A stretch of DNA of 12,751 nt, from assembly GCA_024638355.1 (NCBI GenBank), contig JAHEKO010000012.1, forward strand, positions 7,037-19,787. Direction: 5' to 3'. The notes below the pieces were generated by a model, which ran no database searches, was not told where the DNA came from, and saw only the letters and a program-made list of their open reading frames with translations. Origin of the DNA: Acidobacteriota bacterium (lineage in GTDB: Bacteria; Acidobacteriota; Thermoanaerobaculia; Multivoradales; JAHEKO01). Both the position numbers and the translations under genes were made by a program. Positions within the stretch are counted from its first letter, which is position 1, and the number at the start of each line of letters is the position of its first letter. Below, piece by piece: positions 1 to 6,255 of this stretch.

Positions 1-2
1 TG

Positions 3-710
3 CGCAAGTACTCGAGCAGCCCTGGGGTCCAGCTCCACGGACCCGGCTGGAGCAAGGTCGTGCTCGCCGGCGGAGAGGCGCAGACGTGGGATCGGCACCT
101 CGAGGTGATGGCGGCCTCTGTCGCCGACAACGGCGGCCGCTCGTGCATCAACGCCTCGGGCGTCTGGACAACCGCCAACGGCCGCGAGATCGCCGAGGCG
201 CTCGCCGAGCGCCTGGCGCGCATCGAGGCGCGCCCGCTCGATCATCCCGAAGCCGCGCTGGCGGCCTTCCCGAGCCTGAAGGCGGCCCAGGGACTCTCCG
301 ACTACATCGACGCCCGGTTGGGAGACGGCGCGGAGGACGTGACCGCGAAGTACCGGCCTGGCGGCAGAGTCGCCGAAGCCGGCGGCTGCGCCTACGTGCT
401 GCCGACGGTGATCTACTGCTCCGACCCCGACCATGAGCTGGCCCACGCCGAGTTCCTCTTCCCCTTCGTCGCGGTGGTCGAGGTCGAGCGCGACGAGCTG
501 CTGCCGCGTATGGGCACGACCCTGGTGGCGAGCGCCATCACCGACGATCCGGAGCTCGAGCGGGAGATCTTCTCCGCGGTCAACGTCGAGCGGCTGAACC
601 TCGGCTCGATGCCGACCAGTCAAGTCGCCTGGGACCAGCCGCACGAAGGCAACCTGTTCGAACACCTCTATCGACAGCGCTCGATCGCCGGGCCGGGGAT
701 CGCGGCCTGA
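3..710 (+). CDS. Aldehyde dehydrogenase family protein, C-terminal part (5' end outside window)
   Basis: The frame is open from the first complete codon of the window, so only about the last 235 residues are visible. The family signature is a Gly-Gly-Arg-Ser-Cys-Ile-Asn segment with the putative catalytic Cys encoded at 144-146. Further on there is a Glu-Phe-Leu-Phe-Pro-Phe segment where ALDHs usually have EIFGP(V), and a typical C-terminal Asn-Leu-Gly oligomerisation region. In ordinary ALDHs the general-base Glu lies in an ELGG motif about 30 residues before the Cys. Here the matching stretch reads Val-Leu-Ala-Gly-Gly, so that Glu appears to be absent, as it is in CoA-acylating ALDHs and acyl-CoA reductases. 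An iron alcohol dehydrogenase follows 89 bases downstream, which suggests an aldehyde/alcohol couple. Substrate unknown. The family is clear; the acylating subtype is only a suggestion. Confidence 0.85.
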   Translation, partial: RKYSSSPGVQLHGPGWSKVVLAGGEAQTWDRHLEVMAASVADNGGRSCINASGVWTTANGREIAEALAERLARIEARPLDHPEAALAAFPSLKAAQGLSDYIDARLGDGAEDVTAKYRPGGRVAEAGGCAYVLPTVIYCSDPDHELAHAEFLFPFVAVVEVERDELLPRMGTTLVASAITDDPELEREIFSAVNVERLNLGSMPTSQVAWDQPHEGNLFEHLYRQRSIAGPGIAA

Positions 711-721
711 CCTTCGGCTAG

Positions 722-767
722 CCGCACCGGAAACCGGACGGCGCGGGAGCCGTAGAATCCGGTGCGG
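722..767. repeat. Nested inverted repeat between the dehydrogenase genes
   Basis: A perfect 9-base inverted repeat has arms at 722-730 (CCGCACCGG) and 759-767 (CCGGTGCGG). Inside it is a smaller 5-base stem with arms at 738-742 (ACGGC) and 749-753 (GCCGT). There is no T-run after it, so it is not a canonical intrinsic terminator. It encloses a TAGAAT hexamer. It could be an operator, an mRNA hairpin or a weak terminator of the upstream gene; the sequence does not decide. Confidence 0.4.
753..758 (+). promoter_or_regulatory. Possible -10 hexamer (TAGAAT) upstream of the iron alcohol dehydrogenase
   Basis: TAGAAT matches five of six positions of the sigma70 -10 consensus and lies 41 bases before the ATG at 800. 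No convincing -35 hexamer is visible at the expected distance. The same hexamer stands upstream of the propeller gene that starts at 12142. Low confidence. Confidence 0.25.
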
Positions 768-799
768 ACCGGGACCACCGAGCCCGAGTCGACGTCAAG

Positions 800-1972
800 A
801 TGTTCGCACCCGCCCCAGAGCCGCACTCAGCGCTGCCTCCCGGCGATCGCTGGGAGACATCGCTCGCCGGCATCACCCTGCGCTTCGGTGCCGGCCGTTT
901 GGCCGAAATCGGGCGGATAGCGCACGATCTGGGCGCGAGCCGCGTCCTGCTGGTCGCCGATGGCGGCCTGCGGGCCGCCCGCCACGTCGACCGCGCGGAA
1001 GCGTCCCTGACCGAAGCGGGCCTCCAGTGGACGGCCTTCGACGGCGTTCTCCCCAATCCCGATTCCGAGCTCGTCGCCTGGGCGGCCGACTTCGCCCGCC
1101 GGCACCGGGTCGATCTGATCGTCGGGCTGGGCGGCGGCAGCGCGATGGACTGCGCCAAGGGCGTCAACTTCCTGCTCACCAACGGCGGCACGATGGAGAA
1201 CTACTGGGGCTGGGACCGCGCCACCGAGCCGCTGCTGCCGTCGATCGGAGTGCCGACGACGGCCGGCACCGGCAGCGACGCGCAGTCGTATGCCCTCATC
1301 ACCCAGAGCGACACCGGGCGCAAGATGGCCTGCGGCGCTCCCGGTGCGGCCTTCCGCGAGGTCATCCTCGATCCCGAGCTCACCCTGTCGACGCCCGCGG
1401 AGACGGCGGCGGCGGCGGGCATCGACGCCGTGTCGCACGCGCTGGAGAGCCATGTCTCGACCGCGCGAAGCGACGCCTCGGCCGCGCTTTCGAGCGAGGC
1501 GTGGCGGCTGCTCGACGCCAACTTCGCGCCCAGCCTCGATCCCGCCGCCGATCGGGGCGCCCTGCTCGAGACGCGAGGCAGCATGCTCATCGGCTCGCAC
1601 CTCGCCGGCGCGGCGATCGAGGCTTCGATGCTGGGCGCGGCGCACGCCGCCGCCAACCCGCTCACCGCGCGCTTCAAGATCACCCACGGCGTGGCGGTCG
1701 GACTGATGCTGCCGCAGGTGATCCGGTTCAACGCCGAGGTCGCGGCCGAGCAGTATCGCGAAATCTCGCCGCGGGGAGCGGCGGCGCTGGCCGAACGAGT
1801 CGAAGAGCTGCGAGCGCTCGCCGGTCTGCCGCAGGCGATTCGGGAATGCGACGTGCCCCGATCTTCGTTACCCGAGCTGGCGGAGCTGGCCGTCGACGAG
1901 TGGACCGGTGATCACAACCCCCGGCCGCTAGAGGCCGGGAATTTTCTCGAGCTTTATGAAGCAGCCTACTGA
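800..1972 (+). CDS. Iron-containing alcohol dehydrogenase (group III ADH)
   Basis: This 390-residue protein has the full length usual for Fe-ADHs, and it should interconvert an alcohol and an aldehyde or ketone using NAD(P)H. The N-terminal dinucleotide-binding half carries a Gly-rich GGGSAMDCAKG segment at 111-121 and the family motif PTTAGTGSD at 152-160. The four metal ligands expected by comparison with lactaldehyde reductase FucO are present: Asp209 and His213 (IDAVSH), His282 (AAHAA) and His296 (ITHG). His372 is in the C-terminal region. No strong Shine-Dalgarno sequence precedes the ATG, but this start gives the normal distance to the FGAG segment (29-32). The neighbouring aldehyde dehydrogenase suggests that both act on the same aldehyde, in oxidation or, if the ALDH is acylating, in acyl-CoA reduction to alcohol. 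Substrate not identifiable. Confidence 0.9.
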   Translation: MFAPAPEPHSALPPGDRWETSLAGITLRFGAGRLAEIGRIAHDLGASRVLLVADGGLRAARHVDRAEASLTEAGLQWTAFDGVLPNPDSELVAWAADFARRHRVDLIVGLGGGSAMDCAKGVNFLLTNGGTMENYWGWDRATEPLLPSIGVPTTAGTGSDAQSYALITQSDTGRKMACGAPGAAFREVILDPELTLSTPAETAAAAGIDAVSHALESHVSTARSDASAALSSEAWRLLDANFAPSLDPAADRGALLETRGSMLIGSHLAGAAIEASMLGAAHAAANPLTARFKITHGVAVGLMLPQVIRFNAEVAAEQYREISPRGAAALAERVEELRALAGLPQAIRECDVPRSSLPELAELAVDEWTGDHNPRPLEAGNFLELYEAAY

Positions 1973-3107
1973 GACGACCGTGAACAGCCCCTTCCCCACG
2001 TGGAGCCGGGTCGCCGCCTTCCTCTGTGCGGCCGCCCTCGGCTCGACCGCCGCCGCATTCGCCGACTGGCCGCACTTCCGCGGCGATGCCGGACTGACCG
2101 GCGTCGGCGCGCCGCTCGACGGCAACCTCCAGCCGCTCTGGAGATTCGAGGCCGCGGACGCCATCGAGTCGACGGCCGCCATCGTCGACGGCCGGGTCTA
2201 CGTCGCCTCGCTCGACGGCAAGCTTCACGCGCTGAGCCTCGCCGACGGCGAATCGCTCTGGACCTACGAGGCCGGCGAGGAGATCAAGTCCTCGCCCTCG
2301 GTACGCTCCGGGGCGGTCTTCTTCGGCGACGAGGCGGGCGTCTTTCACGCCGTCGACGCCGCCACCGGCAAGGCCCGGTGGACCTTCCAGACGGACGCCG
2401 GCATCATCTCGTCGGCCAACTTCGTCGGCGACAGGGTGCTCTTCGGCTCGTACGACAACTTCCTCTACGCGCTCGACGCGAGCGACGGGAAGCTCGCCTG
2501 GAAGCTCGAGACCGACAACTACGTGCACGCCTCGCCGGGGGTCGCGGGCGGCTTCACCTACTTCGCCGGCTGCGACGGCCTCTTCCGGCAGGTGCGGCTC
2601 GACGACGGCGTCGAGGCCGCGAGCGTGCAGCTCGACGGCTACGTCGCCGGCAGCGCCGCGCTCCTCGGCGATCGGGCGTTCGTCGGCACCTTCGAGAACA
2701 CCGTGCTCGGCATCGACACCGAGAACCACGAGATCATCTGGCGCTACCGGCACTCGGACCGCGACTTCCCCTTCTACTCGTCGCCCGCGGTCACCGAGAA
2801 CGAGGTGATCATCGGCGGCCGCGACAAGCTGGTGCACGCCATCGACGCCAAGACCGGCGAGGGGCGCTGGACCTTCACCACCCGCGCGCGCATCGACTCG
2901 TCGCCGGTGATCAGCGGCGACCGGGTCTACATCGCCTCCAAGGACGGCGACGTCCTCGGCCTCGATCTCGAGACCGGTGAAGCCGAGTGGCGCTTCGACA
3001 CCGGCTCTTCGATCACCGCCTCGCCGGCGATCGCCGACGACCGCCTGGTGATCGGCACGCTCGACGGCGTCGTCTACGCGTTCGGTGCACAGGAGGCGGG
3101 CCAGTGA
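1956..3107 (+). CDS. Exported PQQ-like (WD40-like) eight-repeat beta-propeller protein
   Basis: 383 residues. A Sec signal peptide ends near residue 36, with a hydrophobic core at about 19-34 and an Ala-Phe-Ala site before Asp-Trp-Pro, so the protein should be exported to the periplasm. The rest is eight repeats of about 40 residues, each with a W-x-F/Y strand, an SSP-like turn, a VY/VxxG strand and an LDxxTGE-like turn. This is the pattern of BamB-like and PQQ-dehydrogenase propellers. No dehydrogenase catalytic residues were recognised, so a binding or scaffold role is more likely than an enzyme. The start overlaps the alcohol dehydrogenase end by 17 bases; a GTG at 1980 is an alternative start that keeps the signal peptide. 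The stop overlaps the start of the radical SAM gene (GTGA), which points to co-expression. Ligand unknown. Confidence 0.85.
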   Translation: MKQPTETTVNSPFPTWSRVAAFLCAAALGSTAAAFADWPHFRGDAGLTGVGAPLDGNLQPLWRFEAADAIESTAAIVDGRVYVASLDGKLHALSLADGESLWTYEAGEEIKSSPSVRSGAVFFGDEAGVFHAVDAATGKARWTFQTDAGIISSANFVGDRVLFGSYDNFLYALDASDGKLAWKLETDNYVHASPGVAGGFTYFAGCDGLFRQVRLDDGVEAASVQLDGYVAGSAALLGDRAFVGTFENTVLGIDTENHEIIWRYRHSDRDFPFYSSPAVTENEVIIGGRDKLVHAIDAKTGEGRWTFTTRARIDSSPVISGDRVYIASKDGDVLGLDLETGEAEWRFDTGSSITASPAIADDRLVIGTLDGVVYAFGAQEAGQ

Positions 3108-4462
3108 CCACCCATTCCGAGCCGGCGACCGCCGGCGCCAAGTCGGCCAAGAGCGGAGGCGATGCCGAGGTCGGCAGCGTCTTCGTCTCCAACTACCCGC
3201 CCTTCTCCACCTGGAGCGCCTACGAGCTGCCCGACGCGCAGGCGGCGCTGGCCGGCCCGCCGCGGCCCGACACCGACCTCGGCCTCTACCTGCACATCCC
3301 CTTCTGCCGCAAGCGCTGCAAGTTCTGCTACTTCCGCGTCTACACCGACAAGAAGTACGACGAGATCGGCAGCTACATGGAAGCGATGGCGCGCGAGGTG
3401 GAGCTCTACGCCGACCGGCCGGCGCTGCGCGACCGCAAGCCCAGGTTCGTCTACTTCGGCGGCGGCACGCCCTCGTACATCAATCCCAAGCAGCTGACCG
3501 AGCTCTTCGGCCGGCTCAAGGCCTCGTTCTCCTGGGACGACGTCGAGGAGGTCACCTTCGAGTGCGAGCCCGGCACGCTGACCGAGGCCAAGCTCGAGAC
3601 CTACAAGGAGCTGGGCATCAGCCGCTTGAGCCTCGGCATCGAGCACTTCGACGACGACATCCTTCGCGAGAACGGGCGCGCGCACGAATCGAAGGAGATC
3701 TTCCGCGTCCTGCCCTGGCTCGAGCGAATCGGTTTCGATCAGCTCAACATCGACCTGATCGCCGGCATGCTGGGCGAGACCGAGGACAAGTGGCGCGACA
3801 CGGTGGCGAAGGCGGTCGACGTGGCGCCCGACAGCGTCACCATCTACCAGCTCGAGCTGCCGTACAACACCCGATTCACCAAGAGCCTGCTGAACGGCGA
3901 GCTGATGCTGCCGGTCGCCGACTGGGAGACCAAGCGCCGCTGGCACGACTACGCGATCGAAGAGTTCTCGAAGGCCGGCTACGACATCTCGTCGGCCTAC
4001 ACCATGGTCAGGGACAAGGCGAAGTGCCGTTTCGTCTACCGCAACTCGCTGTGGCGGGGTGCCGACCTGATCGGCATGGGCGTGGCGTCGTTCTCCCACC
4101 TCTCGGGCGTGCACTTCCAGAACGTCGACGGCTGGGGCGAGTACCTGGCCCGGCTCGGTCTGGCCGGCGCCGATCCCGCGCTCCCGCTCGGCCGCGCCCG
4201 TAAGACGACCCGCGACGAGCAGCTCACCCGCGAGCTGATTCTGCAGCTCAAGCTCGGCAAGATCGGCAGCGCCTACTTCGAGAAGAAGTTCGGCGTCGAC
4301 GTGCTCGAGCGCTACGCCGAGCCGTTCGCCAAGCTCGAGAAGAGCGGCATGCTCGGTGTCCGCGACGGCGAGATCGAGCTGACCCGCAAGGGACTCCTGC
4401 AGGTCGACACCCTGCTGCCCGAGTTCTACGACCAGCAGTACTACGGCAAGCGCTACACGTAG
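3104..4462 (+). CDS. HemN/HemW-like radical SAM protein (coproporphyrinogen III oxidase family)
   Basis: The start is the GTG at 3104. It has an AGGAGG sequence at 3091-3096 and overlaps the upstream stop as GTGA. The open frame continues upstream, but that part lies inside the propeller gene. The product is 452 residues. After an Ala/Ser/Lys-rich N-terminus come the HIPFC segment and the radical SAM Cys triad C68-x3-C72-x2-C75, then the GGGTPS motif (119-124), the ECEPGTLT strand (153-160), a HemN-type central domain and a C-terminal helical domain as in HemN/HemW. Where HemN and HemW have a GVQxF segment, this protein reads GIEHF (178-182), so Gln is replaced by Glu. The Cys triad is followed by Tyr-Phe. 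These differences argue against plain assignment as heme-synthesis HemN. Radical SAM chemistry is well supported; the substrate is unknown. HemW-like heme handling, heme degradation or a class C methylase-like role all remain possible. Confidence 0.85.
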   Translation: MTTHSEPATAGAKSAKSGGDAEVGSVFVSNYPPFSTWSAYELPDAQAALAGPPRPDTDLGLYLHIPFCRKRCKFCYFRVYTDKKYDEIGSYMEAMAREVELYADRPALRDRKPRFVYFGGGTPSYINPKQLTELFGRLKASFSWDDVEEVTFECEPGTLTEAKLETYKELGISRLSLGIEHFDDDILRENGRAHESKEIFRVLPWLERIGFDQLNIDLIAGMLGETEDKWRDTVAKAVDVAPDSVTIYQLELPYNTRFTKSLLNGELMLPVADWETKRRWHDYAIEEFSKAGYDISSAYTMVRDKAKCRFVYRNSLWRGADLIGMGVASFSHLSGVHFQNVDGWGEYLARLGLAGADPALPLGRARKTTRDEQLTRELILQLKLGKIGSAYFEKKFGVDVLERYAEPFAKLEKSGMLGVRDGEIELTRKGLLQVDTLLPEFYDQQYYGKRYT

Positions 4463-4495
4463 GGTCGCCGCCGCCGCGCAGGCCGCCCCCGACCC

Positions 4496-5425
4496 CTATT
4501 GGCCGGCCGCCGCCGGGCAGGGGCGAGAGGGGGCGAAGCCGACCTGCGCCACCTCTCCTACCTCGCAGTAGACCTCTCTCGCCACGCGCAGCTCCATCTG
4601 CGGCGGGTCGGGTGCGCCCGAATCGAACCGGCAGCCAAAGCTGTCGCCGTTCCGCAAGCGGTCGGCGACTTCGTTGGCCACTCCGCTGAAGGACAGGTAG
4701 AGCCCACCGCTCTCGGCCTCGGCGGGCAGGTCTCCCCCCGCGAGCTCGACTTCCAGGATCTGATCGAAGTCCGGCGGCGCCGAGAGCAGATGCGCCATGA
4801 ACAGCTCGCCGCCGCGCCCGAACAGGAGATAGCTCAAGGGCTCGAGCTTCTCGCCGCCGGCTACGAACTCGCGGAAATGGACGACGCGGGTGATGTCGAG
4901 AGACGTCTCGTCGATGATCCGCTCGAACGGCGGGCGCTCGAAATGGCCCCGCACCACCGACACCGGCAGCGCGCGCAGGGGCGAATGCCCGGGGTAGTCC
5001 AGTACCAGGGAGGTCTGGTCGAAGAGATCCGGCACGGCGGAGTAGAGCGCCTCGGCATGCCGACCGCGGTCTTCCATGTACGTCGCCCCGGCGGCGCCTT
5101 CGGTCGATCCGAACTCGACCTCGAGGATCACCTGGAAATTGTGGGGATGCTCTCGCGGCGCCGTCATGAACAGCGGCAGATGATAGAGATAGAGCGATTC
5201 ACGCCCCAGCAAGAGCTGCCCGTGAGACCCCCCGTGCGGGGCCATCTGAGCCGCATCCCGGTCCGCGGGCAGGGCATGGAGACCTCCCGCCGCGTTGCCG
5301 CCGAAATCGGGCGCGGTGGCGCTGGCCGAGCAGTCGAGCTGCGCCCACGCCGGGATCCCGCTCGCCGCGAGCAGCACCCACGCCGCGACCGCTCCTACCA
5401 CTGAGGTCTTTCGTGTGCTCTTCAT
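4496..5425 (-). CDS. Secreted protein of unknown function with an internal repeat
   Basis: 309 residues. The ATG at 5425 (- strand) has a good GAGGAGG ribosome site (complement of 5430-5436). An N-terminal signal peptide (Lys/Arg start, hydrophobic core about 9-22, Ala-Trp-Ala near residue 28) predicts export. I do not recognise a named family. Two related segments are visible. One (71-105) has LLLGR, an LYLYHLPLF stretch, then HNFQVILEVEF. The other (199-228) has YLLFGR, an AHLLSAP stretch, then DFDQILEVEL. The protein therefore looks like two copies of one fold. The N-terminal copy is His-rich (HGGSHG at 64-69, HL at 82, HPH at 93-95), which would suit metal binding, though this is speculative. 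Four cysteines (32, 265, 287, 303) could form two disulfides. It is convergent with the radical SAM gene and divergent from the TetR operon, and may share regulation with either. Confidence 0.75.
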   Translation of the reverse strand: MKSTRKTSVVGAVAAWVLLAASGIPAWAQLDCSASATAPDFGGNAAGGLHALPADRDAAQMAPHGGSHGQLLLGRESLYLYHLPLFMTAPREHPHNFQVILEVEFGSTEGAAGATYMEDRGRHAEALYSAVPDLFDQTSLVLDYPGHSPLRALPVSVVRGHFERPPFERIIDETSLDITRVVHFREFVAGGEKLEPLSYLLFGRGGELFMAHLLSAPPDFDQILEVELAGGDLPAEAESGGLYLSFSGVANEVADRLRNGDSFGCRFDSGAPDPPQMELRVAREVYCEVGEVAQVGFAPSRPCPAAAGQ

Positions 5426-5523
5426 CCTGCCTCCTCGCTTTCCAAGGTTAGACGGACCCGATTTCTATTTTCGGCGGAACAGCGCAAGCAGGAAGTGGGA
5501 GCAGCAACTTGACGCGTGGGGAC

Positions 5524-5551
5524 TTGACGGCGCCGCCTTCATGACTATACT
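5524..5551 (+). promoter_or_regulatory. Sigma70-like promoter of the TetR-aib operon
   Basis: A TTGACG -35 (5524-5529) and a TATACT -10 (5546-5551) are separated by 16 bases; each matches five of six consensus positions. This is the best promoter in the window. The start point would fall near 5558, inside the first palindromic operator. The leader would be about 40 nt, and the ATG at 5599 has no clear Shine-Dalgarno sequence. The 8-mer ACTTGACG occurs twice, at 5507-5514 and 5522-5529, so an alternative -35 exists 15 bases upstream. For the divergent gene ending at 4496, the - strand of 5440-5500 shows only weak AT-rich -10-like sequence. Confidence 0.7.
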
Positions 5552-5566
5552 ACCGACCGGTCGGTA
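5551..5566. promoter_or_regulatory. Operator 1: perfect 16-base palindrome
   Basis: TACCGACCGGTCGGTA is a perfect palindrome. It shares its first base with the last base of the -10 hexamer and spans the expected transcription start. This position and form are typical of TetR-family operators, and the downstream gene encodes such a regulator. Bound protein would block RNA polymerase. A family of near-palindromic 16-18 base sites is known for AibR-type regulators; I have not matched the sequence itself to a published site. Confidence 0.8.
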
Positions 5567-5568
5567 AC

Positions 5569-5586
5569 CTACCGTACGGTCGGTAG
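5569..5586. promoter_or_regulatory. Operator 2: near-palindromic 18-base repeat
   Basis: CTACCGTACGGTCGGTAG has seven of nine symmetric pairs. Its core at 5570-5585 matches operator 1 at 14 of 16 positions. The two centres are 19 bases apart, not quite two helical turns, so two dimers could bind side by side on nearly the same face. It lies wholly in the leader between the promoter and the regulator's ATG. Confidence 0.75.
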
Positions 5587-5598
5587 CGCTGAATCTAG

Positions 5599-6255
5599 AT
5601 GAAATCGACACCAAACAGCAACTCCCCCGCCCTGGAAAGCGCCAAGACTCGCCACCGCAGGATCCTCGAGACCGCGGCTCAGCTGATCTGCGAGCACGGC
5701 TACGACAAGGCCTCGATGCAACAGATCGCGGACGCATGCGACCTCACCAAGGCCGGGCTCTACCACTACGTCCGCAGCAAGGAGCATCTGCTCAGCGAGA
5801 TCATGAACTACGGCATGGACGTCTTCGAGGAGCAGGTGCTGTCGAAGGTGCTGCCCATAGCCGATCCCGTCGAGCGCCTCCAGGCCACCATGGAGCGCAA
5901 CGTATTCCTCGTCACCGAAGGCCGGAACAAGGAGATCACCGTCATCCTGCACGAACACGACACGCTCACCGGCGAAGCCCGGGCGCAGATCAACGCCCGG
6001 AAGAAGCGCTATATCCGTTTTCTCGAGTCGTCGTTTACCGAGGCGATGCGGGCAGGCGGCATCCGCCGGGTAGACCCCAAGATCGCCGCGTTCTCTTTTC
6101 TGGGCATGGTGAACTGGATCTACAAGTGGTACCAGCCCGGCGGCGAGATCCCGGCCGAGCGAGTCGCTCGGGAGATGCGGGAGCTCTTCTTCGGCGGCCT
6201 GGCGGCGGGCGCGGACTCGAGCCGCCGCGGCGGTGGCCCGGCGAAGCGCACATGA
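5599..6255 (+). CDS. aibR: TetR family regulator, probable AibR-like repressor of the operon
   Basis: 218 residues. The N-terminal TetR DNA-binding domain covers about 17-63, with a helix-turn-helix around 39-61 that includes the motif QQIADACDLTKAGLYHYV. The C-terminal ligand domain contains a GMVNWIYKWY stretch (169-178) of the sort seen in TetR proteins that sense acyl-CoAs. The gene is first in the operon and directly follows two palindromic operators, so autoregulation is likely. In Myxococcus xanthus the aib operon is led by AibR, which binds isovaleryl-CoA and represses when ligand-bound, the reverse of most TetR proteins. The same logic is inferred here from gene order only. KstR2- or FadR-like regulators of acyl-CoA catabolism are the main alternative. 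The ATG has a weak ribosome site. The stop overlaps the next start (ATGA). Confidence 0.85.
   Translation: MKSTPNSNSPALESAKTRHRRILETAAQLICEHGYDKASMQQIADACDLTKAGLYHYVRSKEHLLSEIMNYGMDVFEEQVLSKVLPIADPVERLQATMERNVFLVTEGRNKEITVILHEHDTLTGEARAQINARKKRYIRFLESSFTEAMRAGGIRRVDPKIAAFSFLGMVNWIYKWYQPGGEIPAERVAREMRELFFGGLAAGADSSRRGGGPAKRT

Noticed and set aside
1728..2837. A 369-codon - strand frame
   Set aside because: Antisense to the alcohol dehydrogenase and propeller genes, of biased Val/Glu/Arg/Gly composition, with no domain recognised.
4463..4495. Possible bidirectional terminator between the convergent genes
   Set aside because: The short GC-rich gap shows no clear stem followed by a T-run on either strand.
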